The position numbers and the translations under genes were made by a program. The notes beneath the pieces were generated by a model, which saw only the letters and a list, made by a program, of their open reading frames with translations, was not told the DNA's origin and searched no databases. A stretch of 64,000 nt of DNA from DASPGQ01 sp035457705 (lineage in GTDB: Bacteria; Acidobacteriota; Vicinamibacteria; Marinacidobacterales; SMYC01): the NCBI GenBank assembly GCA_035457705.1, contig DATIBD010000107.1, positions 1 through 64,000 of the forward strand, given 5' to 3'. Positions 52,948-61,503 of the stretch are shown here, piece after piece; the first letter of the stretch is position 1; every line of letters begins with the position of its first letter.

Positions 52948-55389
52948 TCAAATGTCGAGATTGGAAACCTCGAGGGCGTTCTCTTCGATGAAGTGCCGGC
53001 GGGGCTCGACCGCATCGCCCATGAGAACCGTAAAGATCTCGTCGGCGTCAACCTCGTCGTCGATCTTTACCCCGAGGAGGACGCGCTTTTCCGGATCCAT
53101 GGTCGTCTCCCAGAGTTGGGACGGGTTCATCTCACCGAGACCCTTGTATCGCTGGATTTGTAGCCCCTTCTTCCCCGCGGCCAGGAGGTGATCGATCAAT
53201 GCGTTGCGAGACCCGAGCTCGAGCCGTTCTTCCCCGCCCGCGGCCTCTCCCTCTCCCGAAGGTACGGCAGCCACGATCAGCGGCGGGCTCTCGAAGGGCT
53301 CCACTTCCTTGTACAGGTCGAGCAGCGTCCGGTATTCCGCCGCGGCCATGAAATCGCGGCCGATCGAACGTACCCAGCGTTGGCCGTTGGCACTCGGTCC
53401 AGGAACGATCTTGAAGAGGTTGTTTTCCTCGTCAGGAAGCACGTTGGCCCGAAGGCCCAGCTCACGGAAGGGCTCGAGGGCTTCCTCCAACCACTGTCGG
53501 TTCGAGAGCATGGTCTCGTCGGCCCCGACCCGCAGGAACTCCGCGAGAACGACGGAGGGGTAGCCCCGCTGGGAAAGGCGATCCATATGCTTGCTGAATG
53601 CGACCATTTTCTCCAAACGACGTTCGAGCTCCTCGCCCTCGAACTCCCGGCCAATGGCGGGAACGATGACGCGTCGATTCTCCACGGCGCGTTGGAGCAG
53701 GAACCGATCGAGCTCACGATCGTCCTTGAAGTAGGTTTCCTTCTTGCCTCGTTTGACTTTGTAAAGCGGCGGCTGAGCGATGTAGAGGTGGCCTGCCTCG
53801 ATGATCTGGGGCATCTTCCTGAAGAAGAAGGTGAGAAGCAGCGTGCGAATGTGACTTCCGTCCACGTCTGCGTCTGTCATGATGATGACGCGGTGGTAGC
53901 GCAGCTTGGCGAGCTGGAAGTCTTCCTCGATGCCCGTGCCGAGGGCGGCGATCATAATTTTGATCTCTTCGTTCTCGAGCATCTTGTCCAGACGCGCCTT
54001 CTCGACATTGAGAATCTTCCCCTTGAGGGGCAGGATGGCTTGAAAGTGTCGGTCGCGTCCCTGTTTCGCCGAACCGCCGGCGGACTCGCCCTCCACGATG
54101 AACAGCTCCGAGAGCGCCGGGTCGCGCTCTTGACAGTCGGCGAGCTTCCCGGGCAGCGAAGTGGTCTCGAGTGCGCCTTTCCGGCGAGCGAGGTCGCGCG
54201 CCTTGCGCGCCGCCTCCCGGGCGCGGGCGGAATCCACGACTTTGGCGACGATTCGACGTGCTTCATTCGGATGCTCTTCGAGGAATCGGGTCAGCTCCGA
54301 GTTCACCAGTGTTTCCACGAATCCCTTGACCTCGGTGTTCCCCAGCTTCGTCTTGGTCTGGCCCTCGAATTGTGGCGACGGGACCTTTACGCTGATCACC
54401 GCGGTCAGACCCTCGCGCACATCCTCGCCCTCGATGCCCCCAACAAGAGCCTTCGTCAGCTGGTTCGTGGTGGCATAGTGATTCAGAGATCGAGTCAACG
54501 ATGCTCGGAACCCGGATAGATGCGTTCCCCCCTCGTGGGTATTTACGGTGTTGGCAAAGGAAAAGACGGACTCTTGGTATGTGTCATTCCACTGGAGCGC
54601 GATCTCGCACTCCATTCCCTCGGCGACTCCACGGAGGTAGATGGGAGTGGGGTGGAGGGTATTTCGATTCTTGTTCAAATGCTCGACGAAGGAAACGATA
54701 CCTCCCTCGAAGCGGAACTCTTTTTCCTTTGCCTGTCGCTCGTCGCTTAGCGTGATGGTTATGCCCGCATTGAGGAACGCGAGCTCGCGGAACCGCTGCG
54801 AGAGGGAGTCGTAGCTGAAATCGATGGTTTCGAATATCGAGTTATCGGGGAGAAAGGTGATGGTCGTTCCGCTCTTGTCGGTGGCCCCGACGACCTCCAA
54901 CGTACCCGCCGGCTTTCCCTTCACGTAGCTCTGACGATATACCTTCCCATCACGGCGAATTTCCAGCTCGAGTCGTTCCGAAAGTGCGTTGACGACCGAC
55001 ACCCCTACGCCATGCAGCCCCGCCGAGAACTTGTAGCTATCGCTGTCGAACTTTCCGCCAGCGTGTAGCTGCGTCATCACGACCTCGGCCGCCGGTTTTC
55101 CCGTCTTCTTCTCTACGTCAACCGGAATTCCCCGTCCGTTGTCGGCGACGGTGACGCTATTGTCCACGTGGATCGTCACATCGACTTCGGTACAAAAACC
55201 CGACGATGCTTCGTCGACGCTGTTGTCGACCACCTCGAAGACGAGGTGATTCAGCCCAGCTGGTCCGGTCGAGCCGATGTACATCGCGGGGCGCATCCGG
55301 ACTCCTTCGAGTCCCTCGAGGACGCGTATGCGATCAGCGGTATAGTCGTTGCGCCGCTTTGGCGCGATTTGATCCAGCGGTTCTTCCAT
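52948..55389 (-). CDS. gyrB: DNA gyrase subunit B
   Basis: An 813-residue protein with a GHKL ATPase (VFEVVDNSVDEASSGF, VADNGRGIPVDVEKKTG, AGLHGVGVSVVNALS), a transducer domain, and a TOPRIM domain (IVEGESAGGSAKQGRDRHFQAILPLKGKILNVEKAR; MTDADVDGSHIRTLLL). The C-terminal part includes IQRYKGLGEMNPSQLWETTMDPEKR. A long insert precedes it (about residues 580-730), as in other larger GyrB. Starts at ATG 55389, 97 bp from dnaN with no recF between. Confidence 0.96.
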   Translation of the reverse strand: MEEPLDQIAPKRRNDYTADRIRVLEGLEGVRMRPAMYIGSTGPAGLNHLVFEVVDNSVDEASSGFCTEVDVTIHVDNSVTVADNGRGIPVDVEKKTGKPAAEVVMTQLHAGGKFDSDSYKFSAGLHGVGVSVVNALSERLELEIRRDGKVYRQSYVKGKPAGTLEVVGATDKSGTTITFLPDNSIFETIDFSYDSLSQRFRELAFLNAGITITLSDERQAKEKEFRFEGGIVSFVEHLNKNRNTLHPTPIYLRGVAEGMECEIALQWNDTYQESVFSFANTVNTHEGGTHLSGFRASLTRSLNHYATTNQLTKALVGGIEGEDVREGLTAVISVKVPSPQFEGQTKTKLGNTEVKGFVETLVNSELTRFLEEHPNEARRIVAKVVDSARAREAARKARDLARRKGALETTSLPGKLADCQERDPALSELFIVEGESAGGSAKQGRDRHFQAILPLKGKILNVEKARLDKMLENEEIKIMIAALGTGIEEDFQLAKLRYHRVIIMTDADVDGSHIRTLLLTFFFRKMPQIIEAGHLYIAQPPLYKVKRGKKETYFKDDRELDRFLLQRAVENRRVIVPAIGREFEGEELERRLEKMVAFSKHMDRLSQRGYPSVVLAEFLRVGADETMLSNRQWLEEALEPFRELGLRANVLPDEENNLFKIVPGPSANGQRWVRSIGRDFMAAAEYRTLLDLYKEVEPFESPPLIVAAVPSGEGEAAGGEERLELGSRNALIDHLLAAGKKGLQIQRYKGLGEMNPSQLWETTMDPEKRVLLGVKIDDEVDADEIFTVLMGDAVEPRRHFIEENALEVSNLDI

Positions 55390-55486
55390 TAGTTCTAGCG
55401 ATCTCTCTCTGCCGCGCGAAGGACTCAGGGTCTCACACGAGCGAGCACGCTCCTCGCACGGCCAAAGGGTCGTCGGGAATCGGCTT

Positions 55487-56596
55487 TCAGAGCCTCATCG
55501 GCATGACGACGTAACAGTAATCCCCTTCGTTTTCGCCGGATGGGCGAAGCAACCCTTGAGAGGCATCGTCCTTCAACTCGAAGCGGATCTCCGGGGACGA
55601 GGCCGCACTCAAGAAATCGAGCAGATATTGCCCGTTGAAACCGATCTGCAAAGGTTCACCGTCATAGCCAGCCTCCACCGTTTCGCTCGCCTCACCGATT
55701 TCGGGGTTTTGCGAAGAAACCTCCACACGGCCGGCATTAATAGCGAATCGCACCGCGCGGGACCGTTCGTTAGCCAACAGAGACACGCGACGGATAGCCC
55801 CCGCAAGCTCCTCTCGAGCACAGGAGACTCTCTTCTCGTTGCTCTGCGGGATGACTTTGTCGTAGGCCGGAAATTGATCGTCCACTCGCTTCGACACCAA
55901 TAAGCGTGCGCCTATTTTGAAAAATAAGTGATTGTCGCTTTGGGCGAACTCGACCGGTCCATCCTGCTCGGCAAGAATCTTCACGAGCTCCAGAAGCGTC
56001 TTCTTGGGAACGATGACGCTGACGTTCATCGCCCCGCTGGGATCCCTCCGCTCTTTGGCGATGAACGCGAGACGATGTCCATCGGTGGCAATCATGCGCA
56101 ATTGCTTTTCGGTTAGCTCGAGTTTCGCGCCGTTGAGAAAATAACGATTGTCGTCCGAAGTGATTGCAAAACTGGTCTTGCTAATCAGCTCTCCCAACAC
56201 ATCTCCCGGTATCGCAGTGAAACCCGATGACGGAGGGTCGGGCAAGGAGGGAAACTCCGTTTTGGCGAGACCCACCATCTTAAAGTAAGCGCGCCCCGAA
56301 GAGATGGAGGCCCAGTTGTTTTCCATCGACTCGACCTTGACGACAGAATCGGAAACGGCGCGGACGATCTCGTACAGCTTTTTGGCCGACAAGGTGAGTG
56401 CACCAGACTTGATAACGTCGCCGTCGAGACGGCAGCGCAGGCCGACATCGAGATCCGTGGCAGCCAGAGTCAGACCCGTGGATTCGACCTCGATGAGGAC
56501 GTTGGCCAATATCGGAATCGTGTTCTTTCGCTCGACGATGCCTTGAATGAGCGCCAGCTCTCGGGCCAAGTCCTCTTTCCTGGCGGTGAACTCCAT
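55487..56596 (-). CDS. dnaN: DNA polymerase III beta sliding clamp DnaN
   Basis: The start is ATG 56596 (MEFTARKEDLARELALIQGIVE), preceded by AAAGGA at 7 nt; an upstream in-frame start adds only 5 residues. 369 residues in three clamp domains: IPILANVLIEVESTGLTLAATDLDVGL, LPDPPSSGFTAIPG, RYFLNGAKLELTEKQLRMIATDGHRLA, SVIVPKKTLLELVKIL, RRVSLLANERSRAVRFAI, FNGQYLLDFLSAASS, and the C-terminal VVMPMRL. The ring tethers polymerase to DNA. dnaA lies upstream across a 273-bp AT-rich gap. Confidence 0.96.
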   Translation of the reverse strand: MEFTARKEDLARELALIQGIVERKNTIPILANVLIEVESTGLTLAATDLDVGLRCRLDGDVIKSGALTLSAKKLYEIVRAVSDSVVKVESMENNWASISSGRAYFKMVGLAKTEFPSLPDPPSSGFTAIPGDVLGELISKTSFAITSDDNRYFLNGAKLELTEKQLRMIATDGHRLAFIAKERRDPSGAMNVSVIVPKKTLLELVKILAEQDGPVEFAQSDNHLFFKIGARLLVSKRVDDQFPAYDKVIPQSNEKRVSCAREELAGAIRRVSLLANERSRAVRFAINAGRVEVSSQNPEIGEASETVEAGYDGEPLQIGFNGQYLLDFLSAASSPEIRFELKDDASQGLLRPSGENEGDYCYVVMPMRL

Positions 56597-56869
56597 GAGC
56601 GTTCCTTTCAATCAATACTTCTTCTTATATAGATGAAGAAATATCTTTAGTAATTATATCAAGAAGGGACTGTTGAGAAAAGGAAAGGAGGAGTGTAAAT
56701 CATTGATAGATAGAAAGTTAAACTGGTGTATTTGTTGTTGATAAGGGCGTTGGTGCGGTGTGAGCCGAAGTTGAAAAACAAGGCACCCGCGTGGTGAACC
56801 GAGTTGGCGAATGCTTGTCAACAGGAGATTGCGGTCTAAATGTGGAAGGTCGTGTTCCCAAAGCAAGAT
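56597..56869. other. AT-rich dnaA-dnaN intergenic region with one DnaA-box-like site
   Basis: 273 bp, much more AT-rich than its surroundings at 56611-56740. It contains TGTTGATAA (56736-56744; reverse TTATCAACA, one mismatch to TTATCCACA), a minus-strand TATAAT (56658-56653) that may serve dnaN, and an inverted repeat TTCTTC/GAAGAA (56619-56640). It may be a dnaN promoter region or part of a bipartite origin. Confidence 0.5.
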
Positions 56870-58192
56870 TCAGCGGAACGAATCGAGCAGGCTTTGAACC
56901 ACACGGTCGAACTCGGGGTCCGTGTTTCGAAGGAGGTTGACCTTCCGGACCGAGTGGATGACGGTCGAATGGTGCTTGCCGCCGAATGCTTTGCCTATAT
57001 CGGGAAGGCTGAACTTGGTGAGGGATTTGGCAAGATACATGGCGACCTGGCGGGGAAGAGCGACGGATTTAGCGTTGTTGCGGGCTTTGAGGTCCGCGAT
57101 TCTGAGGTGGTAGTGGTGGGCGACCACCTTTTGAATGGAGTCGAGGCTGACATGCCGCTCGTCGCCGGGGAGGAGGTCGCGCAAGACCTCGCGAGTCAGG
57201 GAGATGTCAATGGAGCCTCCGGTGAGAGACGAGTAAGCGATGAGACGAATCAAAGAGCCTTCGAGCTCCCGGATGTTGGATTTGATTCGGGAAGCGATGA
57301 AGATTGCAACGTCGTCAGGAAGGAAGATTCCCTCGGCGTCCGCTTTCTTTCGGAGAATGGCGATCTTGGTCTCCAGATCTGGGGGCTGGATATCGGCGGC
57401 GAGCCCCCACTCGAAGCGGGAACGGAGTCTTTCTTCGAGGGTGGGGATCTCTCGCGGAGGCGCGTCGCTACTGAGGACGATTTGCTTTTGCGAGTCGTAG
57501 AGCGCGTTGAACGTGTGGAAGAACTCTTCTTGGGTTCGCTCTTTTCCGGCGATGAACTGGATGTCGTCGACGAGGAGCACGTCGTAGGACCTGTGTCTCT
57601 CGCGAAAGTCGAGGATGCGGTCGTAGCGGATCGCGTTGATGAGCTCGTTCATGAACTTGTCGGCGGAGATGTAGAGGAGCTCGAGTGATGGGTTTTGGTC
57701 GATAATGCGGTGACCGATGGCGTGTAACAGGTGGGTCTTTCCTAGACCCACACCGCCGTAAATGAACAGGGGGTTGTAGGCGCGGGAGGGCGTTTCCGCA
57801 ACCGCCTGAGCGGCGGCGTTGGCAAACTGGTTGCTGTTGCCGACGACGTAAGTATCGAAACGATACTTTGGGTTGAGAGGTGGAGGTGCGCTCGGTGAAG
57901 CGGAATCCGGAGATCGGCGCGGGACGGAAGACCCGTCTTTGGATTCCTGAGGCTCCGGTGATTCGGTCTCGAAGACGACTTCGAGGTCAGGTCGGTGAAG
58001 CTCGTTGAGGGACTCGTGGATGACGCCGACGTAGTGCTTGTTGAGCCATTCACGGAATTGGTTGTTCGGAACTTGGACGTTGACCGTGCTTCCGGTCTCG
58101 AGGAGGAGCTTCGTCGGACGGAACCAGGTGTTGAAGCTGTGGCGGTTGACTTTGGACTCGATTCGCTGCAGGACTTCTTCCCAGAGGTTCAT
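56870..58192 (-). CDS. dnaA: Chromosomal replication initiator DnaA
   Basis: The start is set at ATG 58192 (MNLWEEVLQRIESKVN), where domain I homology begins; an extra 29 codons upstream are not DnaA-like. 440 residues: domain I (1-80, SFNTWFRPTKLL), a variable linker (80-115), AAA+ domain III (KYRFDTYVVGNSNQFANAAA; Walker A GGVGLGKTHLLHAIG; Walker B VLLVDDIQFIAGKERTQEEF), and DNA-binding domain IV (LPRQVAMYLAKSLTKFSLPDIGKAFGGKHHSTV). It binds DnaA boxes and opens the origin with ATP. A cluster of such boxes lies just upstream. Confidence 0.97.
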   Translation of the reverse strand: MNLWEEVLQRIESKVNRHSFNTWFRPTKLLLETGSTVNVQVPNNQFREWLNKHYVGVIHESLNELHRPDLEVVFETESPEPQESKDGSSVPRRSPDSASPSAPPPLNPKYRFDTYVVGNSNQFANAAAQAVAETPSRAYNPLFIYGGVGLGKTHLLHAIGHRIIDQNPSLELLYISADKFMNELINAIRYDRILDFRERHRSYDVLLVDDIQFIAGKERTQEEFFHTFNALYDSQKQIVLSSDAPPREIPTLEERLRSRFEWGLAADIQPPDLETKIAILRKKADAEGIFLPDDVAIFIASRIKSNIRELEGSLIRLIAYSSLTGGSIDISLTREVLRDLLPGDERHVSLDSIQKVVAHHYHLRIADLKARNNAKSVALPRQVAMYLAKSLTKFSLPDIGKAFGGKHHSTVIHSVRKVNLLRNTDPEFDRVVQSLLDSFR

Positions 58193-58271
58193 CGGTAAAG
58201 GAATGTAAGTAATTCGTGGGTAAAGGGTTGAACGGATTGTACCCGGAGGCTGCGGAAAACCAACGAGAAGG

Positions 58272-58303
58272 CTTTCCACAGAGTTTTCAACAGTTGTGGA
58301 AAA
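58272..58303. promoter_or_regulatory. Three clustered DnaA boxes
   Basis: CTTTCCACA (58272-58280), TTTTCAACA (58284-58292) and TGTGGAAAA (58295-58303, reverse TTTTCCACA) lie within 32 bp upstream of dnaA. The TTTTCCACA form is a known variant of the TTATCCACA box. They may serve both origin recognition and dnaA autoregulation. Confidence 0.7.
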
Positions 58304-58439
58304 AAGGTCATACGAGGGACCCCATCCCCGTTTTGAATTGAATCCGAGTTATTTTATCGACCGGACGAGGGCGGTAATCTAGCACAAGGTCTGGGGACGG
58401 ACAAGAGAAAATAACCTAGGGTGACGGAAAACTTGGCGG

Positions 58440-58468
58440 TTGACAGTGCAGAGAGCTGCCGCTAAGAT
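58440..58468 (+). promoter_or_regulatory. rpmH promoter
   Basis: TTGACA (58440-58445) and TAAGAT (58463-58468) with a 17-bp spacer, about 57 bp before rpmH. A perfect -35 hexamer and good spacing fit the strong promoter expected for rpmH-rnpA. Confidence 0.75.
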
Positions 58469-58524
58469 CGCACGTTTCCCCGTGTAAGGGGACCTGGGAG
58501 TAGGTAGGGGGCGGGAGAGCCCGA

Positions 58525-58659
58525 ATGAAGAGAACGTTTCAGCCAAATAGACGCCGCAGAAAGAAGACTCACGGTTTCCGTGTACGAATGCGCTCGAGTG
58601 GTGGGCGGTCGGTCCTTTCGCGACGTCGGCGCAAGGGCCGCCGGCGCCTTGCTGTGTGA
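58525..58659 (+). CDS. rpmH: 50S ribosomal protein L34
   Basis: A 44-residue, extremely basic protein translated from ATG 58525: MKRTFQPNRRRRKKTHGF at the N-terminus, then the L34 core RVRMRSSGGRSVLSRRRRKGRRRL in two parts, ending LAV. Length and sequence are typical of L34. A purine-rich GGGAGAG precedes the start. The GTG of rnpA lies inside its last codons (GTGTGA), giving a translational overlap. Confidence 0.97.
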   Translation: MKRTFQPNRRRRKKTHGFRVRMRSSGGRSVLSRRRRKGRRRLAV

Positions 58660-59039
58660 AGCCAGAGGAGGGGCGAGAGCGCAAGCGACTGAATCGACGG
58701 GAGGATTTCGAGCAGGCCTATCGCGAGGGAAGGCGCGTGGTGAGTCCTTTCTTCGTGGCCTTCGTTCGAGCCACAGGGCTCGGGTGCTTGCGAGTGGGTG
58801 TGGTGGCAAGCCGACGGGTAGGTGGCTCGGTGGCACGAAATCGAGCCAAACGACTTCTGCGTGAGGCATTCCGGAGGAGTAATCGAACAGCGAGCGTGTC
58901 GGCCGACGTGGTTCTCGTCGCACGACAGGCAATTGGCGAGGCACACTGCGCGGAGGTGGAACGGGCGTGCTCTCGGGGATTGGGGCACATTTTGGAGAGA
59001 CTGGCGCGGTCGAATGAAACGGCGGGGGGACGTTCGTGA
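58656..59039 (+). CDS. rnpA: Ribonuclease P protein component
   Basis: A 127-residue basic protein starting at GTG 58656, overlapping the rpmH stop. RnpA marks: RLNRREDFEQAYREGRRVVSPFFVAFV, LRVGVVASRRVGGSVARNRAKRLLREAFR (the RNR motif region) and SADVVLVARQ. It helps the RNA subunit cleave 5' leaders of pre-tRNA. The RNA subunit gene is not in the window. Its stop overlaps the yidD start (GTGA). Confidence 0.95.
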   Translation: MKPEEGRERKRLNRREDFEQAYREGRRVVSPFFVAFVRATGLGCLRVGVVASRRVGGSVARNRAKRLLREAFRRSNRTASVSADVVLVARQAIGEAHCAEVERACSRGLGHILERLARSNETAGGRS

Positions 59040-59278
59040 CACTTTGGGAACGGATCGATCGGAATTGGGTAGCGAGCTTCGTTGTAGCGGGTATTCGGGT
59101 GTATCAGGTTTGCCTGGCGTGGTTGTTTCGCGGAGCTTGCCGATTCCATCCATCCTGTTCCGAGTACGCTGTTGAAGCTGTGGGAAAGCACGGAGCGTGG
59201 AAGGGTGCGCGGCTCGCATCGGCACGACTCCTGCGCTGCCACCCCTTCAGCCCCGGGGGCGTGGATCCCGTACCCTGA
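59036..59278 (+). CDS. yidD: Membrane protein insertion efficiency factor YidD
   Basis: An 80-residue protein from GTG 59036. YidD/Haemolytic-family marks: IRVYQVCLAWLFRGACRFHPSCSEYAVEAVGKHGAWKGARLASARLLRCHPFSPGGVDPVP in three recognisable parts: RFHPSCSEYA, GxxxGxxLAxxRLLRCHPF, GGxDPVP. It is thought to assist YidC-dependent insertion at the inner membrane. It lies in the standard rnpA-yidD-yidC order, with its start overlapping the rnpA stop. Confidence 0.95.
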   Translation: MTLWERIDRNWVASFVVAGIRVYQVCLAWLFRGACRFHPSCSEYAVEAVGKHGAWKGARLASARLLRCHPFSPGGVDPVP

Positions 59279-59293
59279 GGATAAGTCGTTCGA

Positions 59294-61000
59294 ATGGAAA
59301 AGCGCCTGCTTCTTTTCTTCGCTCTAACGTTTCTCATTGTATCCCTCTGGTACCGAGTCTTCCCGCCGGATGCCCCACGAGAAGTCGTTGGGCCGGCGCC
59401 GGCTGTGGCCTCCGAGTCGACGGAGGCAGATTTGGGCTCGAGCGAGGCGAGGCGCGACGTCTCTCGGTCTGAGGAAGAGGTGACGTCGGACGATGATGTG
59501 GCACACGAGGTTTCCGCGGAGGTCGAGGAGAGCATCTTCGTGGAGACCGACGTGCTTCAACTCGAGTTCTCGAATCGGGGCGGCCATCTAGTCAGCGCGA
59601 GACTTCGGCAGTACGAGGATGGCGAGGGGGAAGCTCACGAGCTCGTGGCCGTCGAGGCCGCGGAGCAAAGTGGGCTCTATCCGCTTGACGTTCGCCTCGA
59701 CGACGCGCGTCGGACCGACGAGGCCCACCGGGGTCTTTATCATATCGAAGGGCCGCGGAGAATCGAGCTTCGGGGCGAGGAAAGCGCCGAGGTGAGCTTC
59801 GAGTGGGCCGACGGGAGGGGGTTTGGCGTTCGGAAGGCGATTCGTGTTTCGGGCGATCGGTACGATCTGGATGTGACGGTATCCGTCACCGAGCGCGGCG
59901 AGCCGGTACCGAAGGAAGTTCTGTTTGGCCCGGGCTTGGGCCGGCAGGCGAACCACAGCCGTTACATGGACGTCGAGAAGGGTGTCGTGGCGTCGCGTAA
60001 CGAGGTGGCTCTGTTTGCCGCGGGCGATATCGAGGAGGGGGAGGGCCGCGGCGTGAGCGTTTCTGCCGTGGGTGTCGCGTCCCACTACTTCGTGGCGCTG
60101 ATGTTGCCGAACGACGACGGGCTGTACGGGTCCCGGCTCGAGAAGAGGAACGTCCCGTTTGGTGAGGACGCGGAACGCACGGTAATTACGGCGGCTCTCG
60201 AGGCGCCGCGGGGTCCGGCATCGTTCCAGCTCTTTCTCGGTCCGAAGAAGTTGGAGCTGCTCGAGGCCCTGCGACCGGGACTGTCAGACGTCATCGAGTT
60301 TGGCTGGATGCGGTACCCGGCGTTGCTGTTGCGAACCGGGTTGATGAAGATCTACGAGATCGTCGGGAACTACGGTTGGGCAATCGTGCTTCTGACCGTG
60401 GTCATCAATGTCGTCCTCGTGCCGCTCAAGCACTACAGCTTTGTGTCGATGCGGCGGATGCAAAAGCTGGCGCCTCAGATTCAGCGCATTCGGGACCGCT
60501 ACCGAAAAGTGAAGCCTACCGACCCGCGTTATCAGCAAATGAATCAAGAAATCATGGGTCTGTACAAGGAGCACAAGGTGAATCCGGTCTCTGGATGCCT
60601 TCCGATGATCTTGATGATCCCGTTCTTTTTCGCCTTCTACGGTCTTTTAAGGGTGTCCATCGAGCTCCGACACGCTCCGTTCGCCGGGTGGATTCAAGAT
60701 TTGTCCGTGCATGATCCTTTGTTCGTTCTGCCCATTTTGATGGGCGTGAGCCAGGTGGCGATCCAGAAAATGACCCCGCAAACGACCGCGGACCCGATGC
60801 AAGCGAAAATCATGTCGTTCATGCCCATCATGTTCACATTCATACTTGCTTGGGCTCCTGCCGGGCTCGTTCTTTATTGGTTCTCGAACAACCTGGTTTC
60901 GATGGGGCAGCAAGTCCTCACGAACCGCTATCTCCAGAGCAGGGACACGGACGGGGACTCGATGCGAGGCTCGCGCAAACGTAAGGCGAAGAAGGAGTAG
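59294..61000 (+). CDS. yidC: Membrane protein insertase YidC
   Basis: A 568-residue Gram-negative-type YidC. Helix 1 (LLLFFALTFLIVSLWYRVF) is followed by a large periplasmic beta domain (about 55-340) and then the insertase core: YGWAIVLLTVVINVVLVPLKHYSFVSMRRMQKLAPQIQRIRDRY, NPVSGCLPMILMIPFFFAFYGLLRVSIELRHAPFAGWIQDLS, FVLPILMGVSQVAIQKMTP, FTFILAWAPAGLVLYWFSNNL. The first core helix is followed by the usual cytoplasmic hairpin. It inserts proteins alone or with SecYEG. Ends with a basic tail, 2 bp before the khpB gene. Confidence 0.96.
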   Translation: MEKRLLLFFALTFLIVSLWYRVFPPDAPREVVGPAPAVASESTEADLGSSEARRDVSRSEEEVTSDDDVAHEVSAEVEESIFVETDVLQLEFSNRGGHLVSARLRQYEDGEGEAHELVAVEAAEQSGLYPLDVRLDDARRTDEAHRGLYHIEGPRRIELRGEESAEVSFEWADGRGFGVRKAIRVSGDRYDLDVTVSVTERGEPVPKEVLFGPGLGRQANHSRYMDVEKGVVASRNEVALFAAGDIEEGEGRGVSVSAVGVASHYFVALMLPNDDGLYGSRLEKRNVPFGEDAERTVITAALEAPRGPASFQLFLGPKKLELLEALRPGLSDVIEFGWMRYPALLLRTGLMKIYEIVGNYGWAIVLLTVVINVVLVPLKHYSFVSMRRMQKLAPQIQRIRDRYRKVKPTDPRYQQMNQEIMGLYKEHKVNPVSGCLPMILMIPFFFAFYGLLRVSIELRHAPFAGWIQDLSVHDPLFVLPILMGVSQVAIQKMTPQTTADPMQAKIMSFMPIMFTFILAWAPAGLVLYWFSNNLVSMGQQVLTNRYLQSRDTDGDSMRGSRKRKAKKE

Positions 61001-61002
61001 CC

Positions 61003-61482
61003 GTGTCGACGGAAGCTTCGGGTAGCGACGAGAGAAGTTCTTTGGCGGGGGCGGTCGAGGAGTTCACGTCGCGAATGGTCGCATGTCTCGCCTGGGACCT
61101 CGCGGTCTCCGTGGGGGAGGGGGACGACGACACGGTGCACGTGGAGCTTTCCGGAGAGGATCGGGAGCTCGTGGTTCGGAACCGGGCCGAGATTTTGGAA
61201 GTCATTCAGTATCTTCTCAATCGAATCTTCGCCCGCGAGCTCGGAGAGGGCCGCGTCGTCGTGGATTGCGATGGCTTCCGGGCGCGCAAAGAGGCCGAGT
61301 TGATAGAGATTGCCAACCGAGTCTGCGAGCGAGTTCGCCTCACGGGAAGAAAGGAAGAGCTCGGGTTGATGAACCCTTACGAACGTCGCATCGTTCACCT
61401 TGCGGTCGCGAAGAAGCAAGGGGTTCGCACGGAGAGCGCGGGTGATGGGCTTATGAAGCGCGTCGTCATTCACCCGGCGTAG
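61003..61482 (+). CDS. KhpB/Jag-like RNA-binding protein (KH-R3H)
   Basis: A 159-residue protein starting at GTG 61003. A KH-like segment (VHVELSGEDRELVVRNRAEILEVIQYLLNRIF) leads into an R3H-type part (IANRVCERVRLTGRKEELGLMNPYERRIVHLAVAKKQGVRTES). The Jag-N domain present in Firmicute Jag proteins is missing. Such proteins bind RNA and, in other phyla, influence cell division; the gene commonly follows yidC as here (2-bp gap). A mnmE gene, often next, is absent. Confidence 0.88.
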   Translation: MSTEASGSDERSSLAGAVEEFTSRMVACLAWDLAVSVGEGDDDTVHVELSGEDRELVVRNRAEILEVIQYLLNRIFARELGEGRVVVDCDGFRARKEAELIEIANRVCERVRLTGRKEELGLMNPYERRIVHLAVAKKQGVRTESAGDGLMKRVVIHPA

Positions 61483-61503
61483 CGGCTTGCCAGCTGGATC
61501 CGG

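Larger units (their letters stand above)
58193..58524. other. Probable chromosomal origin (oriC) between dnaA and rpmH
   Basis: 332 bp without a gene. It holds three DnaA-box-like sequences (58272-58303), an AT-rich run at about 58332-58362 (TTGAATTGAATCCGAGTTAT and on to TTTTATCG) that could be an unwinding element, and the rpmH promoter (58440-58468). The dnaA/rpmH gap is the classic origin site in many bacteria, and genes diverge from it on both sides. Confidence 0.65.

Noticed and set aside
53188..54519. 443-codon rightward frame opposite gyrB
   Set aside because: Antisense shadow of a conserved essential gene.
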